A DNA stretch of 64,000 nucleotides from contig OZ024840.1 in the NCBI GenBank assembly GCA_964017145.1, forward strand, positions 3,968,001 through 4,032,000. The letters run 5' to 3'. The position numbers and the translations under genes were made by a program. The notes beneath the pieces were generated by a model, which saw nothing but the letters and a program-made list of their open reading frames with translations, did not search any database and had not been told where the DNA came from. This document shows, in pieces, positions 46,198 through 57,537 of the stretch (its first letter is position 1; each line of letters begins with the position of its first letter). The stretch is from Agrocybe praecox. Its lineage: Eukaryota > Basidiomycota > Agaricomycetes > Agaricales > Agrocybaceae.

Positions 46198-48151
46198 AAC
46201 AGGAAATATTTTGACTTAGATAATATAAGGCTTAAAATGGCCTAAAGTTGCGCGGAAAAGGTAAAAATCCCAATGAGCGTGCGCGGGAATTTTTACCCTA
46301 AATGACGCCATAACATCGTATCCGCATCCTTTCCCCGCCCTTGATCGATTATCGATTATCCTCCCTCTCGCATTCCTCCTCATCTTCCTCCTTCCTCCTT
46401 CTAAAACCGCTCTCACCCTCGAACCCTCTGAAACCCTCCAAAAAATATTACCCCACTCAACAGCCAATATATCCTATCGGCATTAACGATCATGTTCGGC
46501 ACGCTGCTCTATGATCATATACATGGATTCAAAAATCAGAACCTGTTGCTCACTGTGCTTCGTCGTCGTCGTCGGATTTGCAGCTGTTGGTGAAAGACGT
46601 CGAGACGTAGGATGGAGTGGGAGATGATCGATGAGGTTAGGGAGGAGAAGTTATGACTACTGAGTACTGAGTGTATATGTATGCATGTTGATGACGCCCC
46701 TCTCATCTCTCCCTTCCTTCCCACCATCCCTAATTCTGCGGTTTCGTGTTATTGGTCATATTTTTATATGTATGTATATATCACATTTGGTCTGTGTGCT
46801 CGTGCTCATGCTCCTTCACAGTCCTCTCCTCACTTCGCTTGTTCTATCTATGTTCACTTCATTCAGAGATATTGATATCTTGTCCGGAATTCTCCTAGAT
46901 AAACTAATAGAGTCACCTCCCAAACTGTCTGAGCCCACCCAAGGAAATTCGAAGAACGAAAAAGTCTTCCATCGTGCATGGTCCAGCATGGATGTCTCCA
47001 ACTTTCTAATAATAAATTTCTGTTGATTATCGTCCGGATAGTGCTCTTGCTTACCCGTAAAGAGGTCAGACCATAGTTATTGCAGTTGTGCTAATGGAAC
47101 CAATGGCCACTTGCCCCAAAAGGTTCGGACGTTTAATACCCTCATGTCTCGAGCGATCATGTCAATGGTAATGTGTCGATTCCACGTCCTTTGAGAATTC
47201 CATCAGCCTGAGCCTGAGCACGGATGTTTTGGAACATAAGAACTGTGCATTTAGTACAGAACAGACCAAATCCAATTACCAGCCGAGTTTGCAGCTCACG
47301 CGGACGATTCATTAAGCCTTTTGCGTTCTCGAAACTTGAATATTTGATCAATTTACCTCAGAACACCTGGTATAATCAACATTTTCTCATGACAATTTTA
47401 TCAGGGTGCCACCGCGGTTGTTCCGTATGCATACCTTGACGTTACTCACGCTGCAGCGTAAATCGCCTACATTTTCTCACCATTGAAATCCTCTAGGGAT
47501 GTGACAGCCAACGCCACACAATAGCACACTTCTGAGAGGACAGGGGAGCCTAAAGCTAACCCTGGAGCCGAGCAAACAGTTAAACTTCAATGATCGATGA
47601 CTTATATATATATATATCTTCACCGGTATCTCCCACGGATGCCTGGATTGGATATGTTCTCCGAAATTGAGATTCTTTTGAGCCACATGTCTTGGTCGGA
47701 GCGTTAAGAACAACCTCCCCGTGTTGGTATCGCTCAAATAGAAGTCTCTATTTCTGGGGCCTTCTGTCAATCTGAAGAAGAGGTGTGGTCGTTTTGAATG
47801 TTAAACACAAGACAAGCTGAAGACAGATTTCCTAGTACCGTTGGTTATCCTGGATTAAGGAATAACAAAAGTCCCGGGACATCTGCGTCGAGAAATATTT
47901 GGGTGTCTACGTCACTAACGGAAACTTTACTGATCGATAAACATACATGTGTCGATAACGGATCTTCCTATGGGAATCCGCGTCATATTTCGACTGTTTC
48001 AGAATTCTCCGCATCACAATAGACACGACCCCCAAGGCCTCAAGGCCTCAAAGTGAAGGTGCACGTTGGCTCGGGAGAGAACAATTATCTAGTACCATAT
48101 GTATGGGGTAAGACATTCAAACAGTTAAGTAGTATTACCAGCTACAGTACC
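46198..48151. other. Gene-poor stretch before K4
   Basis: No supported gene. One minus-strand frame at 47157-47351 looks protein-like but has no recognisable partner exon. A (TA)n tract lies near 47612. Confidence 0.4.
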
Positions 48152-49542
48152 CTAATTTAAATAATTCTGCAGCCCACGCCATTGAATTGCAAACTTTTTA
48201 GAAAAGGGAGGGCTATGGCTTAACTGGGAGTCAACTCGCCAGACACGTTTGGTCATCCTTCTCCATCTCTGTATTTTAGCGATAATCTTGATGCAGACCT
48301 CGACAGCTTCAGAAGCACTGGGCCGCTTCGCTGGATCTTTCTGGGTCATATGATCTGCGAGACCCTTGAAAGCACCGAAGCCATCATATTCCTGTTCGAG
48401 CATGCGTGTCTAAGCCAAACAAAACCAAAACCGATGAACATGAAAGAGACAAGGTAGAGACTTACGCGGATGCATCTTTGAAACACATTGCCGAGCTGGT
48501 AGATGTCGGCCTTGAACGGATTATAAGGAACTGTGGAAGACATCTCAGGGACCGTACGATCTTGTCCATATACCCCATACGCAAGGTGTGTCTGGGAGGG
48601 TGCGCGCGCAGACAATCCGAAGTCGATGATATAGTACTGATTCGGCCTCACCTCCCACCTTGTTTTCCACTCGATCCGTTTATCTACCCCATCTACTTTC
48701 CTCCATTTGAGAAAGTGGTGTCCGTTTGGCACGGCTTTGGAAGTATCGTACATGATGTTTCCCCAGCACATATCACTTTGTGGAGGCTTGTGTCAGTTTA
48801 TCTATATTCAGTAAGGATCATTGCTCATACCGGTGGATAATGTTCTGTTTGTGGAGAAATGCAAGACCCTGAATCGCGTTTTAGAAAGGGAATCAGCTTT
48901 AAATCTCACACAAGCTCAGGAACGCACCTCCAATATTTGAAGAGCAAACTCACAGAACTCTCCAAGGCGCCGAAAGGGGAGCAGATTGAATTGTAGTAAA
49001 TGGGGCATGACTAACAATGCATGGTCGTCATCACCTGGTGTCATAATAACGTCCAGAATTGGTACCGCACAGTTCTTAGGATCCACGCGCTGTGCGTCGG
49101 ATGACAATAAGACTGCCAGAGGTAATTCGTCGGAAGAGGTCTCAACCTGCTTGAATACCACCCTTTTGTTATCGGATACACGAATTGCATCCAACAATAA
49201 GCCTCCCTATGGTAGAAAAAGACGTCAGCACGGTTTATTCAGAAGGAAAAGCCTCATAAACGTAACTGCTCCTATGGCATCTTCGCAATTATCTGACGAA
49301 AGACCTTCTATTCGTAGCCACGACGGCTCCCAGTCGGGGTGATATCTCGGTCGAAGTCGATACCCTTTGTGGAGTAGATATGGGTACAGGTTTACCCAAT
49401 ACTTTTCGTGCTCGTTAATCAGGCGGTCCCAGTTCAGAAATTCCATGTTGAAAATGTTCACGACGTCGGAACTGGGAAGTGCAGTGCTGACATAATTTGT
49501 GCACACACTTCTCGGTAATTCACTGACCCATGCTATCAACAC
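48152..49542 (-). CDS. Protein kinase domain protein K4 (soluble, HRD and DFG intact)
   Basis: A different kinase-fold protein from K1-K3. It has no membrane anchor. Motifs: RVVFKQVET (beta-3 Lys), CAVPILDVI, HALLVMPHLLQF (hinge), a helix ending CEFALQILE-GLAFLHKQNI, then across an intron IHRDMCWGNIMYD (complete HRDxxxxN catalytic loop), YYIIDFGLSAR (DFG) and YNPFKADIYQLGNVF. The C-lobe reads FKGLADHMTQKDPAKRPSAS, and a basic tail ends LQNYLN. Introns of 50-60 bp. The start may be 49542 (MLIAWVSELPRSV) or an internal Met near 49447 (MEFLNWDRLINEHEKYW). All catalytic residues are present, so it may be active; its substrate is unknown. Confidence 0.72.
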
Positions 49543-49812
49543 GTAATATCAATATCTATTCATATCGATTTTATCTCGTTCCTTTTTGAACCAACGTCCT
49601 GGATCTCCGACCACATAGATGTGACCGCCACCTCGATAGAACATCTGCTAGTTTCTTCTTCGCCGTCGCGCTTCACCTATTCTATAAAAATATATATCTC
49701 ATCGATTGTGCAAAATATAATCTCGAAGGCATAAAAGTAGCGATCAATCGGTATGTACTATGGCTTATAAAAAGCCCTAAGAGCATCAACCAACTTTCAA
49801 CGGACGAATACT

Positions 49813-51201
49813 ATGGCCTCTACGCACTCTTTACCAACACCCCCCGTGCTCGAAAATCCACCCCCCTCCAGGTCTAGGCTACTTGATTTCTTACGTCGCT
49901 TCGAGACTCAGGAACAAGAACAACTTACAAAGTTGACGACGACAGTCACTGCTCTCCTAGCTTTCATCGTTCGACATGAGCCCATCGGTCCGGTGAAGAC
50001 CCAAAAAGTGGAGCTGTTTGTAGAGTGAGTACCCTTTCATTTCTAATTTAATGTTTCGGGCACTAGTTGACGGACCAATCATAGAATTTTGGCGGATATC
50101 AGGCAAATCCAAGTCAGACTAAATCGCAATCCCAGGAACCCGGAAGTCAGAGCCCGTGTGGTCGAAGAAATCAACGACGCTATGATAAACTTTGAATCTC
50201 ATGAACATGATTATATGGTACGTACGAGTCTCTCACTCAACTTACTACGCCTTTCTAATAGCAACACACAGACTCAAAGCCAAGTAGAGGTCAAGAAACT
50301 CAGGGCGGCTTTCGCTGTTGCTTGGGCTGTCGTGGAAAGTGGGCCAGAAGTAGAGCGAAATCGCTCTGAGGTATTTAATTCGTTACTTTCCCGGCTCGTA
50401 TTAGTGATGCATTTTCCACAGGTGGAAGACGCTTTGGTGTCATCCCTCACCATCGCTGCTACTAACGAAGGACGTAAGTTATTCCTATTATCCTTTATAT
50501 CCTGCCAAGTTTGAAGGAAGACTTTTCTAGCCTTGAATCTCCTTGAGATAAATGTACGTGCGTATTCATATAATTGAAATCTCCATTGAGTTTCTGGCGC
50601 CGTAGCTGCCCGAACCGATTAATCTCGGCGATGTCTTACTAGAAGGTAATTGTCGTCTCACAAGTACACTTCGGAGTAGAAGGCTACTTATTATCTTTGT
50701 GATTAGGGCGCACTATGAGTTGTTTTGTTAACGGCTCTAACTCGCAACAGGACTCACAAGACAATGGTAACTGTGTTTCTTCTTAGGCCATCAATATTCT
50801 TCTCTTATACGTATATCTGAAAACAGTCGAACCCACAAATGGCTCTACCTCGGAACAGGATCCACAAGACGAGGGTAAGTGTGTTTTTTTCACGCCATTC
50901 ACACCCTTCTCTTACGTGCATGCTGGAGAACAGTTTCCTCCCTCAAGGGCTCTACCTTCTCACATAGTGGACTCAGTGGATACGAGATGAAATTAGAGAC
51001 GAATTCAGGACGCATGGTCACTCTTGAGGCTGGCTCCAACGCTTCTCTCACCAAGTCGTACGACTCTTCAGCCAGTGGTAAGATAGCCCATCATTCATGT
51101 CTGCCATGCTCAGCCTGCATATTGACGCATGTGTAATATATAGGTCATTCTGACAAAAGGTGGATTTCTGATTTCTTTTTGCAGCTTTTCAAAGACTCTA
51201 G
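49813..51201 (+). CDS. Hypothetical multi-exon protein
   Basis: Not recognised. Starts MASTHSLPTPPVLENPPPSR. The N-terminal half is helical (LLDFLRRFETQEQEQLTKL; ILADIRQIQVRLNRNPRNPE; KKLRAAFAVAWAVVESGPEV). Several very short exons follow (LPEPINLGDVLLEG), then two related low-complexity exons (NGSNSQQDSQD and NGSTSEQDPQD) and a last exon spliced into AFQRL and a stop at 51201. All joins are GT-AG and keep frame, which supports a real gene. No signal peptide or membrane segment. The short repeated exons suggest recent exon duplication. Confidence 0.55.
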
Positions 51202-52034
51202 ACGAAGAAGCCTCGACCCTTATTGATTATTGAGGAGAGCTACACCGTCACGTATACACGTAAATTTTAAATTGCAGGTTAAATAATTTTGCTAGTTAAA
51301 CATACAAACTTGGAAAATATCCGTCTGAGAAATACGATCTTTTAAATTGAAATGGTCCAGATTTATTTTGCTCTTATTTAGGAGACGTGATGTGTCAGTT
51401 CAATTTCTTTTGCTTCTCTTTTTCCTCGGAACTATGTGGGCCGGAGGGCAGCCGATGCTGGAGATTGATTGAAGTTGCATATTAAATTTCCTTCAGAACG
51501 GTCAACAACAGAAAAACTAAGTTGTGTTCGGGCGACATGATATCCTTTGTCACGAGTGTCCTAATTTCCTTTTCAATAGATGTTTTCACTTTTGATGTGA
51601 ATGCTCAGGAAGATATCGTGCCTATTCTCAAGCCTCTTTCAACTCTGCAGAATACTTAGGTGAGAGCGAAATCCCATTACTTAATAGAGGCACGACATAG
51701 ATTTACTTCAGTCGGATAGAAGTAGTACTGAATTTTATATTAACAAGTATTGGCTCGAGATGGTACAGAGAAGATCGAATTGGTATGTGGGTCATTGTGT
51801 TACAGATTCTTGTCGTTGCTCTTTGAGACCTACTAGTACACAACTCAAACGCACATGTGTGTGCCACCATAACTACCTACCGTGACTAAATCTGGTTACT
51901 CCATCCATTTCAAATGCTTGCTTATTGTCTCTACAACACCTGTGAAGGAGATGAAAATTAGTACTGTACGAGCAATGGAATAATTTTCAGTCGACGGCAT
52001 ACCGTTACGATTCCAGGTATAAGTAATACCGGCT

Positions 52035-52780
52035 ACCTGGTTGAGTTCATCAACACGAAGAGCTTTATAAATCTCCTCGATGAATGTCGAGCAGGGATCT
52101 TGTCGTCAACATTTCTCGTTGAGTCAAGACATCAAGCAATTGGCCAAGCGCTGGTATTTTGTTTTCGATATGCTGAACGATTAGTTAACGAGAAATAAAG
52201 AAGGCGCAATGTTGCTTGAACGGAAAGGCTTACTCTAACCCATCGTTCAATCACCCTGGCGTCATTATAAACTTCAACCGGGAATGGATTCTAGGGGTTC
52301 TCGAGGCGAGGGACACCACGGATCTCAAACTGGTACATTCGGGTATCGCGTACATCTTCAATACTGATTTTTCTGGAGTACTGATGCGACTGACCAGAGT
52401 CTATCAGTGCACAGCGGATAACAGAAGGGTCCCTCATTCCCGAAGGAGGCCTAGGGTCTAATGAATTTTTACGGCAAAGGACGTTGATTTAATGGTTTTG
52501 CTCCAGAAAGTCGAAATGAATGATCCTTTTTTCATGCAGAAAATCAATTACCTTGAATGATAGAGCTGCGTGTCAGCAAAGGATGATAATGATACATCGT
52601 TGATAATAATTACCTCTAGGACTCGCTGCGTATACATCAGAACCTCTCGCACAGTGTCGAATGCGAGCCAGACCGGGTGTGACTATCTTGACCGTGTCAG
52701 ACATGTAGGGATGCACGAACTGTATGAAGGAACCGACTTTGGCATAACAACGAAGGTATATTGCTTCTGCCAGCCACAGG
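52035..52780 (-). pseudogene. Kinase-like relic K5 (K1 family)
   Basis: Minus-strand fragments match the K1-K3 order: YTFVVMPK, LAFDTVREVLMYTQRVLE, DFLHEKRIIHFDFLEQN, CALIDSGQSHQYS, SIEDVRDTRMYQFEIRGVP, NPFPVEVYNDARVIERW and HIENKIPALGQLLDVL. It is clearly broken. The DFG motif reads DSG, a stop follows RLENP, and the N-terminal anchor and C-terminal exons are missing or unreadable. Confidence 0.65.
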
Positions 52781-53203
52781 GTGTTCCCATACCGAATATG
52801 CTAAATCCTTTCCTTTCGCCGTCAGTGATATAGTGGAGCAATCATTCGCGAGAGTACGCGCATGGTGATGGCATAAATACCAGCTAAAGCTATTACTGAT
52901 GTTGTGGCTTTGTATGCACGTTCATAGTTAGAGCAATGGTGTAACTCAATTTGTAGCTGTTTGAATGAGGGATTCTTCAGTTTCTGCGCTGTCGCATCGC
53001 AGTTTACGACAGGTTAAATAAGATAAACTTAGAACACATGCCAATATGTCGGGGATGAATATGTTCTGCGATATTATAGTCAAGATACTAAGGGTTTCTT
53101 TGAACTGATACAGGAATCATTTAATTTTATAACGAGTAAATAAGAGCCAACGTTGAGATACGACGCCTCGTATTCATTATTCTCCACTTTCGTCGTAAGA
53201 AAA

Positions 53204-54672
53204 CTAGGCCCAGCGCTCCAAGTCTTCTTTGTTGGGACCCAGCGGCTTGTCCGAAGCCGCCAAATTGCACTGATGGAAGAGGCGAACCTGCTCCGGCTTG
53301 AAAACGCCCGTCACCGAGTGAATCAACCCGCGGTTATGGAAGAGAACTAGGTCCTTAGGCTCCCTGTGCAAAGGTAGTTAGTACAAGATAATGACCAGCG
53401 GGAGTATGGAGACTATTACCATGGGTGAGGATACACCAACTGGTACGAAGCGTCAATTGAAATCAATTATAAGTGGAATGCGTAAGTTACGTACGCTTGG
53501 TGCGATTCCAGGCCTTTGCATGCGATAAATTATCTCGCGTATTTCTTTGAGATCAGTTATTTTTCCTCCCGAAGGATAAAGTGCGTTGGGATGATTACGA
53601 CCTTCTGGCAAGGGCTCTACGTCGATTTCCATAATCGCACACGGATGAACCTGTAAATGAAGTCCTCCAGTAACCGGATTTTTCCACAACTAAGCTGATT
53701 TTTGAGCATTCAAATATACATGTATGTCTTAATTATGTGGTACTTACGAAGGGATACACTTTGATCTTATTGTCTTCCCATGGGGGTAACTGGTCCAGGG
53801 GTACTTCGAGACCTTCGGTTTCCAGGCCTAATCCAGTAGATATTGCCTTTGCGTGTTTTATCCATTGGTATGGGTGTGGCGCATATCTAGCCTTGGATCG
53901 CACAGCAAAGCTCTTGAGCTCAGGTGGTAAGATGTCGAACATGGTCTTTCCGGAAACGAATGCTGTGCTACCAACGTTTACGGTGAGTTCATCTCCAGTC
54001 CCATCATCATACCTGATGGTTTGCTGGGGAGCCGCTGGTACTTTGATTCCGTAGAGCGCAGTCATCCTGGGTGGCTCGAGATCATAGAGCGCAGCGTCCA
54101 TATGCCACCTGAAAAATCGAGTGAACCCTTTGGATTCGTCTTCTTCCGAAACTCGCGTCTTATGGAATTCGGGGTGTCTCCCGTGTTTCATGGTTATTTC
54201 AGGGATTCCTTCGTGGTCTTTCACTGTGCCGTGGCCAATGATTTGTACTTGGGGCACAGTCGGAAGTCCTCGAAGATAGGCATGCAGAATCGATTTCTCA
54301 GTGTTCTCGATAGCTCTGTTTCCGTGACCAAAACTCTCCGACTCCGGGTCAAAGGCCTTTCAATAGCTATCTAATGAAAATGATAAACATCGCAGATTCA
54401 ACCCAAGCCGTACCTTTACCAGCTTGTACTCTTGCTGGGGTGATAATTCAACATTGCGGAAAAGTACCAAGTCATGCTATGGCATGTATAGTCAGCGGGT
54501 TCGTTTTGTAGCTTCTACACAACTCCTTCACCTGATAAAGGATTTTCTCGATCTCCTTGAATTCCTCTGCAGACAACTCTCCTGGATGAACGCCTCGTAC
54601 TTCAACGCCAAAATCCTTGAATCTCGCAGGGTTTGCTGAGGCAGGAAGCGGTAAAGGAAGGATTGATAACAT
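53204..54672 (-). CDS. Alpha-ketoglutarate-dependent xanthine dioxygenase-like, copy 2
   Basis: Paralogue of the gene at 25709, opposite orientation. Begins MLSILPLPLPASANPARFKD. Fe ligands are kept: RWHMDAALYD (H-x-D) and FHNRGLIHS. Other shared blocks are AFDPESESFGHGNR, DDGTGDELTV, APHPYQWI, STGLGLETEGLEVPLDQLP and LWKNPVTGGLHLQVHPCAI. It ends NLAASDKPLGPNKEDLERWA (stop at 53204). It shares all four intron positions with copy 1 and has one extra intron, between IAPS and LVYPH. All donors here are GT. The frame is intact, so it is probably functional; substrate preference may differ. Confidence 0.83.
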
Positions 54673-56559
54673 AAAGAACGATGGGGTGGGGCTTAAAACG
54701 TTGAGGCCTTAAGGAGCCTAACATAGCTTTATATGAAGGTCACGCATGAGTTGACATGATGTATGATAAGTTTAGCTCATTTGTTGATTCGTTGATCGTA
54801 ATGAAACATGCCGAACGTGCCGTGGATTTGCAACGCATCAAACGCGTGAGCACGCGATACGCATGATTAGCGCCGAATATTTAATGGGCCGTAAATAAGT
54901 TTCCTACACAGGGAAATTGTCTTACAAATAACGACCAATCCATAGTTTTCTGTCTCACAAAACTGTAAGGCCTGGACCCGGCCATATTAATGATGTGTAC
55001 AACTCACCACTCCCCAAATATTATCATCGAAGAAATTGAGCTGACGGCTACTTTGTGCTTCGAGGGGGTGGGACCAACTTTATTCCTAAAGTTTTTATCA
55101 TGCTATTTTTTGTACTAAAAAGAAGTAAAACAGTTACCAATTATAAAATGGACAGTGACCCATCTGTGTCAGGACTCCTTTTTGAACGGGCAGGGTATCT
55201 ACCATTTATAGACTGAGTTCTCACGGTATACGATTGGCTGTAAATTTGAAATCCATCATGGTCACCAAAGTTCACAACGTTCAACATCCGCCATCTTCCA
55301 TATACCTCGTTCACCATGCATTTGATGTACACCCTCGACAATTCTGGTAACAGGGTATACACCCTTAAAGTGCGTAAATCTACTTTAACCATTCTATTGA
55401 AACTTGTCTTATCTTTGCGTTCAGAAAATGACCGATGATAGCAAAATCACAAAGTCAGCGCATCCTGGTATGTGCACCAGAACACATTGAAGTTACGTTT
55501 ATCGAGTTGAATGCTTTATGCAGCACGCTTCTCGCCGGACGACAAGTTCTCTCGTCACCGTGTCACCATCAAAAAGCGCTACAACGTGCTCTTGACCCAA
55601 CTTCCCAGCAAACCCATGTAAATTCGTTCGATGGCCTTGCCAGAGTTCCTACAAGCAATCATCAGGACGACCCACCAGGCGCGCAGAAGATACATTTGAA
55701 ACTCTGTATACGCAGTAACGAAAATCAGTGACGACAATCTCATTGTGCAATCAAAGAAGACGCATGATGAGAGGTTTTGGTGGAGAAATGGAGATCGAGG
55801 GATTGTGGTGGCAAAAGTGTATCATGGGCTGCCTTGTGTGTATTATATGAGTATTTTTCTTATTGCTTCACGCTCCACATGTCCTTGTCGCTGTTCTTGA
55901 TAAAAACGTGTTTTGGAAGTTGACCCACAACCTTCGTCCCGTCTCCCTGTTAGACATGCGAAGCTTAACATCGACCAAGCTCAAATTCTGCTTTGCATAA
56001 TGTGGCGCCGCGCTGTGGTTTCTTTGCGTCGTTAGTACCCTTCAAGTGCACGAAGTCGTACTTTATCTAGTTCTCGAAATCTGAACGACTATGCAAAGTC
56101 TCTATGATAATACTTAAAGCGTGCAGCTCGCAACGCCTGCGACGGGGCATCCGAACTATTATAGCCGCGGTGCGAAAATCATTGAGATACCTGGTTGAGA
56201 TGTGATGATGTTAACGACTGCCACGAAAAAAAAAAAAATCTGTGTAAAATGTTATGGGCAAGGTCAGGAGTTCACGCAAATGAGGGAAAAGCGACGAGTA
56301 AGGAGGCAGAAGAATGCGCGTTAATTAGATGAGAAGTTGGGAGGTACAGGAAGCAGTGTATGTAAGTAAATACGAGAACAAGAGAGTCCGTGCAAGGGAG
56401 TGTCCGAGATGACGAGAGATGGAATGATGAGGCTAAGAGTGTAAAGAGGGTATGTATGGTGTAAAGAGCAAGAGAGAGAAGGCGAAGGTGGCAAGTAAAC
56501 ACTGAAGATGGCGAGTGAGGAATGAAAGAGGATCGGAACAAGAGACGCGCTTGTCACGA
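54673..56559. other. Gap between XanA copy 2 and gypsy remnant
   Basis: No supported gene; only short frames without family features. Purine-rich plus-strand DNA at 56270-56540 just left of the gypsy remnant gives low-complexity frames. It includes a 13-base A run near 56226. Confidence 0.45.
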
Positions 56560-57425
56560 GATCGTGCAAGGGTTGACCATGACATTATGAAGGTGTAAAC
56601 CCCGGGCCACGAGTAACTGCAGAGGACATTGTTGAGTGTGGTGGTGTGCCCAGGATGTCCACTGATGGCGGCGTCGTGGTGTTGGTGAAGGATGTCGATT
56701 CGGAGGGATGGAGGTACGTATATGCGCCCTTTATGGAAAACGAGGTTGTCTTGAGTTGAGAAGTCGGTGTCTCCTTGTAGGAGAGCTTCGCGCCAGATGG
56801 GATCTTCTTGATAGGCTGTCTTGAATTGCTGGAGGAATTCAGAGTTGTCGACGGCGAGGGTGGTTATGGCGGAAATGTGAATAGGGTGAGATCGAGAGGT
56901 GAAGGATGTGTTGGGTGTGGTAAAGAGTGAAGATGGATCGCTATTGGGCTTGTAGAACAGTATCTCCCGTTTTAGGGGCAAAATCGGGACGTCGAGAGGG
57001 ACCGTCAGCAGAATTTTGAGAACCAGGAGCCCAAGTGAGGTTGAAGTCGAAATCGGAGAGGAACATAGCCCAGCGGGCTTGTCGACGGTTGAGGACGCAG
57101 GAAGACATAAAATATTCCAGGTTCTTGTAGTCGCAAACGATGGAAATTGGTTATGCAACGCCCATTAGCCAGGTACGCATGTCGCAAAAGGATTCAATAA
57201 CAGCGAGGAGTTCCTTGTCGTGCATGTCGTAGTTGATTTCGGCGGGAGACAACTATCGGGAGAAGTAAGAGCCCAAATCGTCGGGTTGCTAGAGGATACC
57301 AGAAAAGGCAAAATCAGAGGCGTCGATGAAGAGTGTGGCGGGCTTGGAATGGTCATAGTGGCGAAGAACAGGGTAGGAGAGGAAACAATTCTAGAACAAG
57401 GTGCCATGCGTGACGAAAACGCGTG
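56560..57425 (-). pseudogene. Ty3/gypsy pol fragment (RNase H and integrase zinc-binding region)
   Basis: The minus strand reads SYPVLRHYDHSKPATLFIDA, SDFAFSGILYQ, LSPAEINYDMHDKELLAVIE and RRQARWAMFLSDFDFNLTW (RNase H of Ty3/gypsy). It then reads IYVPPSLRIDILHQHHDA and SGHPGHTTTLNNV, the H2C2 zinc-binding start of integrase. At least three in-frame stops break it (after YFSR, after LMGVA and after VLQAQ). Reverse transcriptase is absent on one side and the integrase core on the other, so it is a truncated relic. It ends about 110 bp before the SMC4 start. Confidence 0.8.
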
Positions 57426-57537
57426 ATATGGCTATGTGACAAGACGCGTCCAAGTGTTCGTTTATCATCTTTTAAGCAGCAATTTCCAACACCTTATATC
57501 TTCTTTGACGGCGGAATACGCTTTTTTAGCATCGGTT

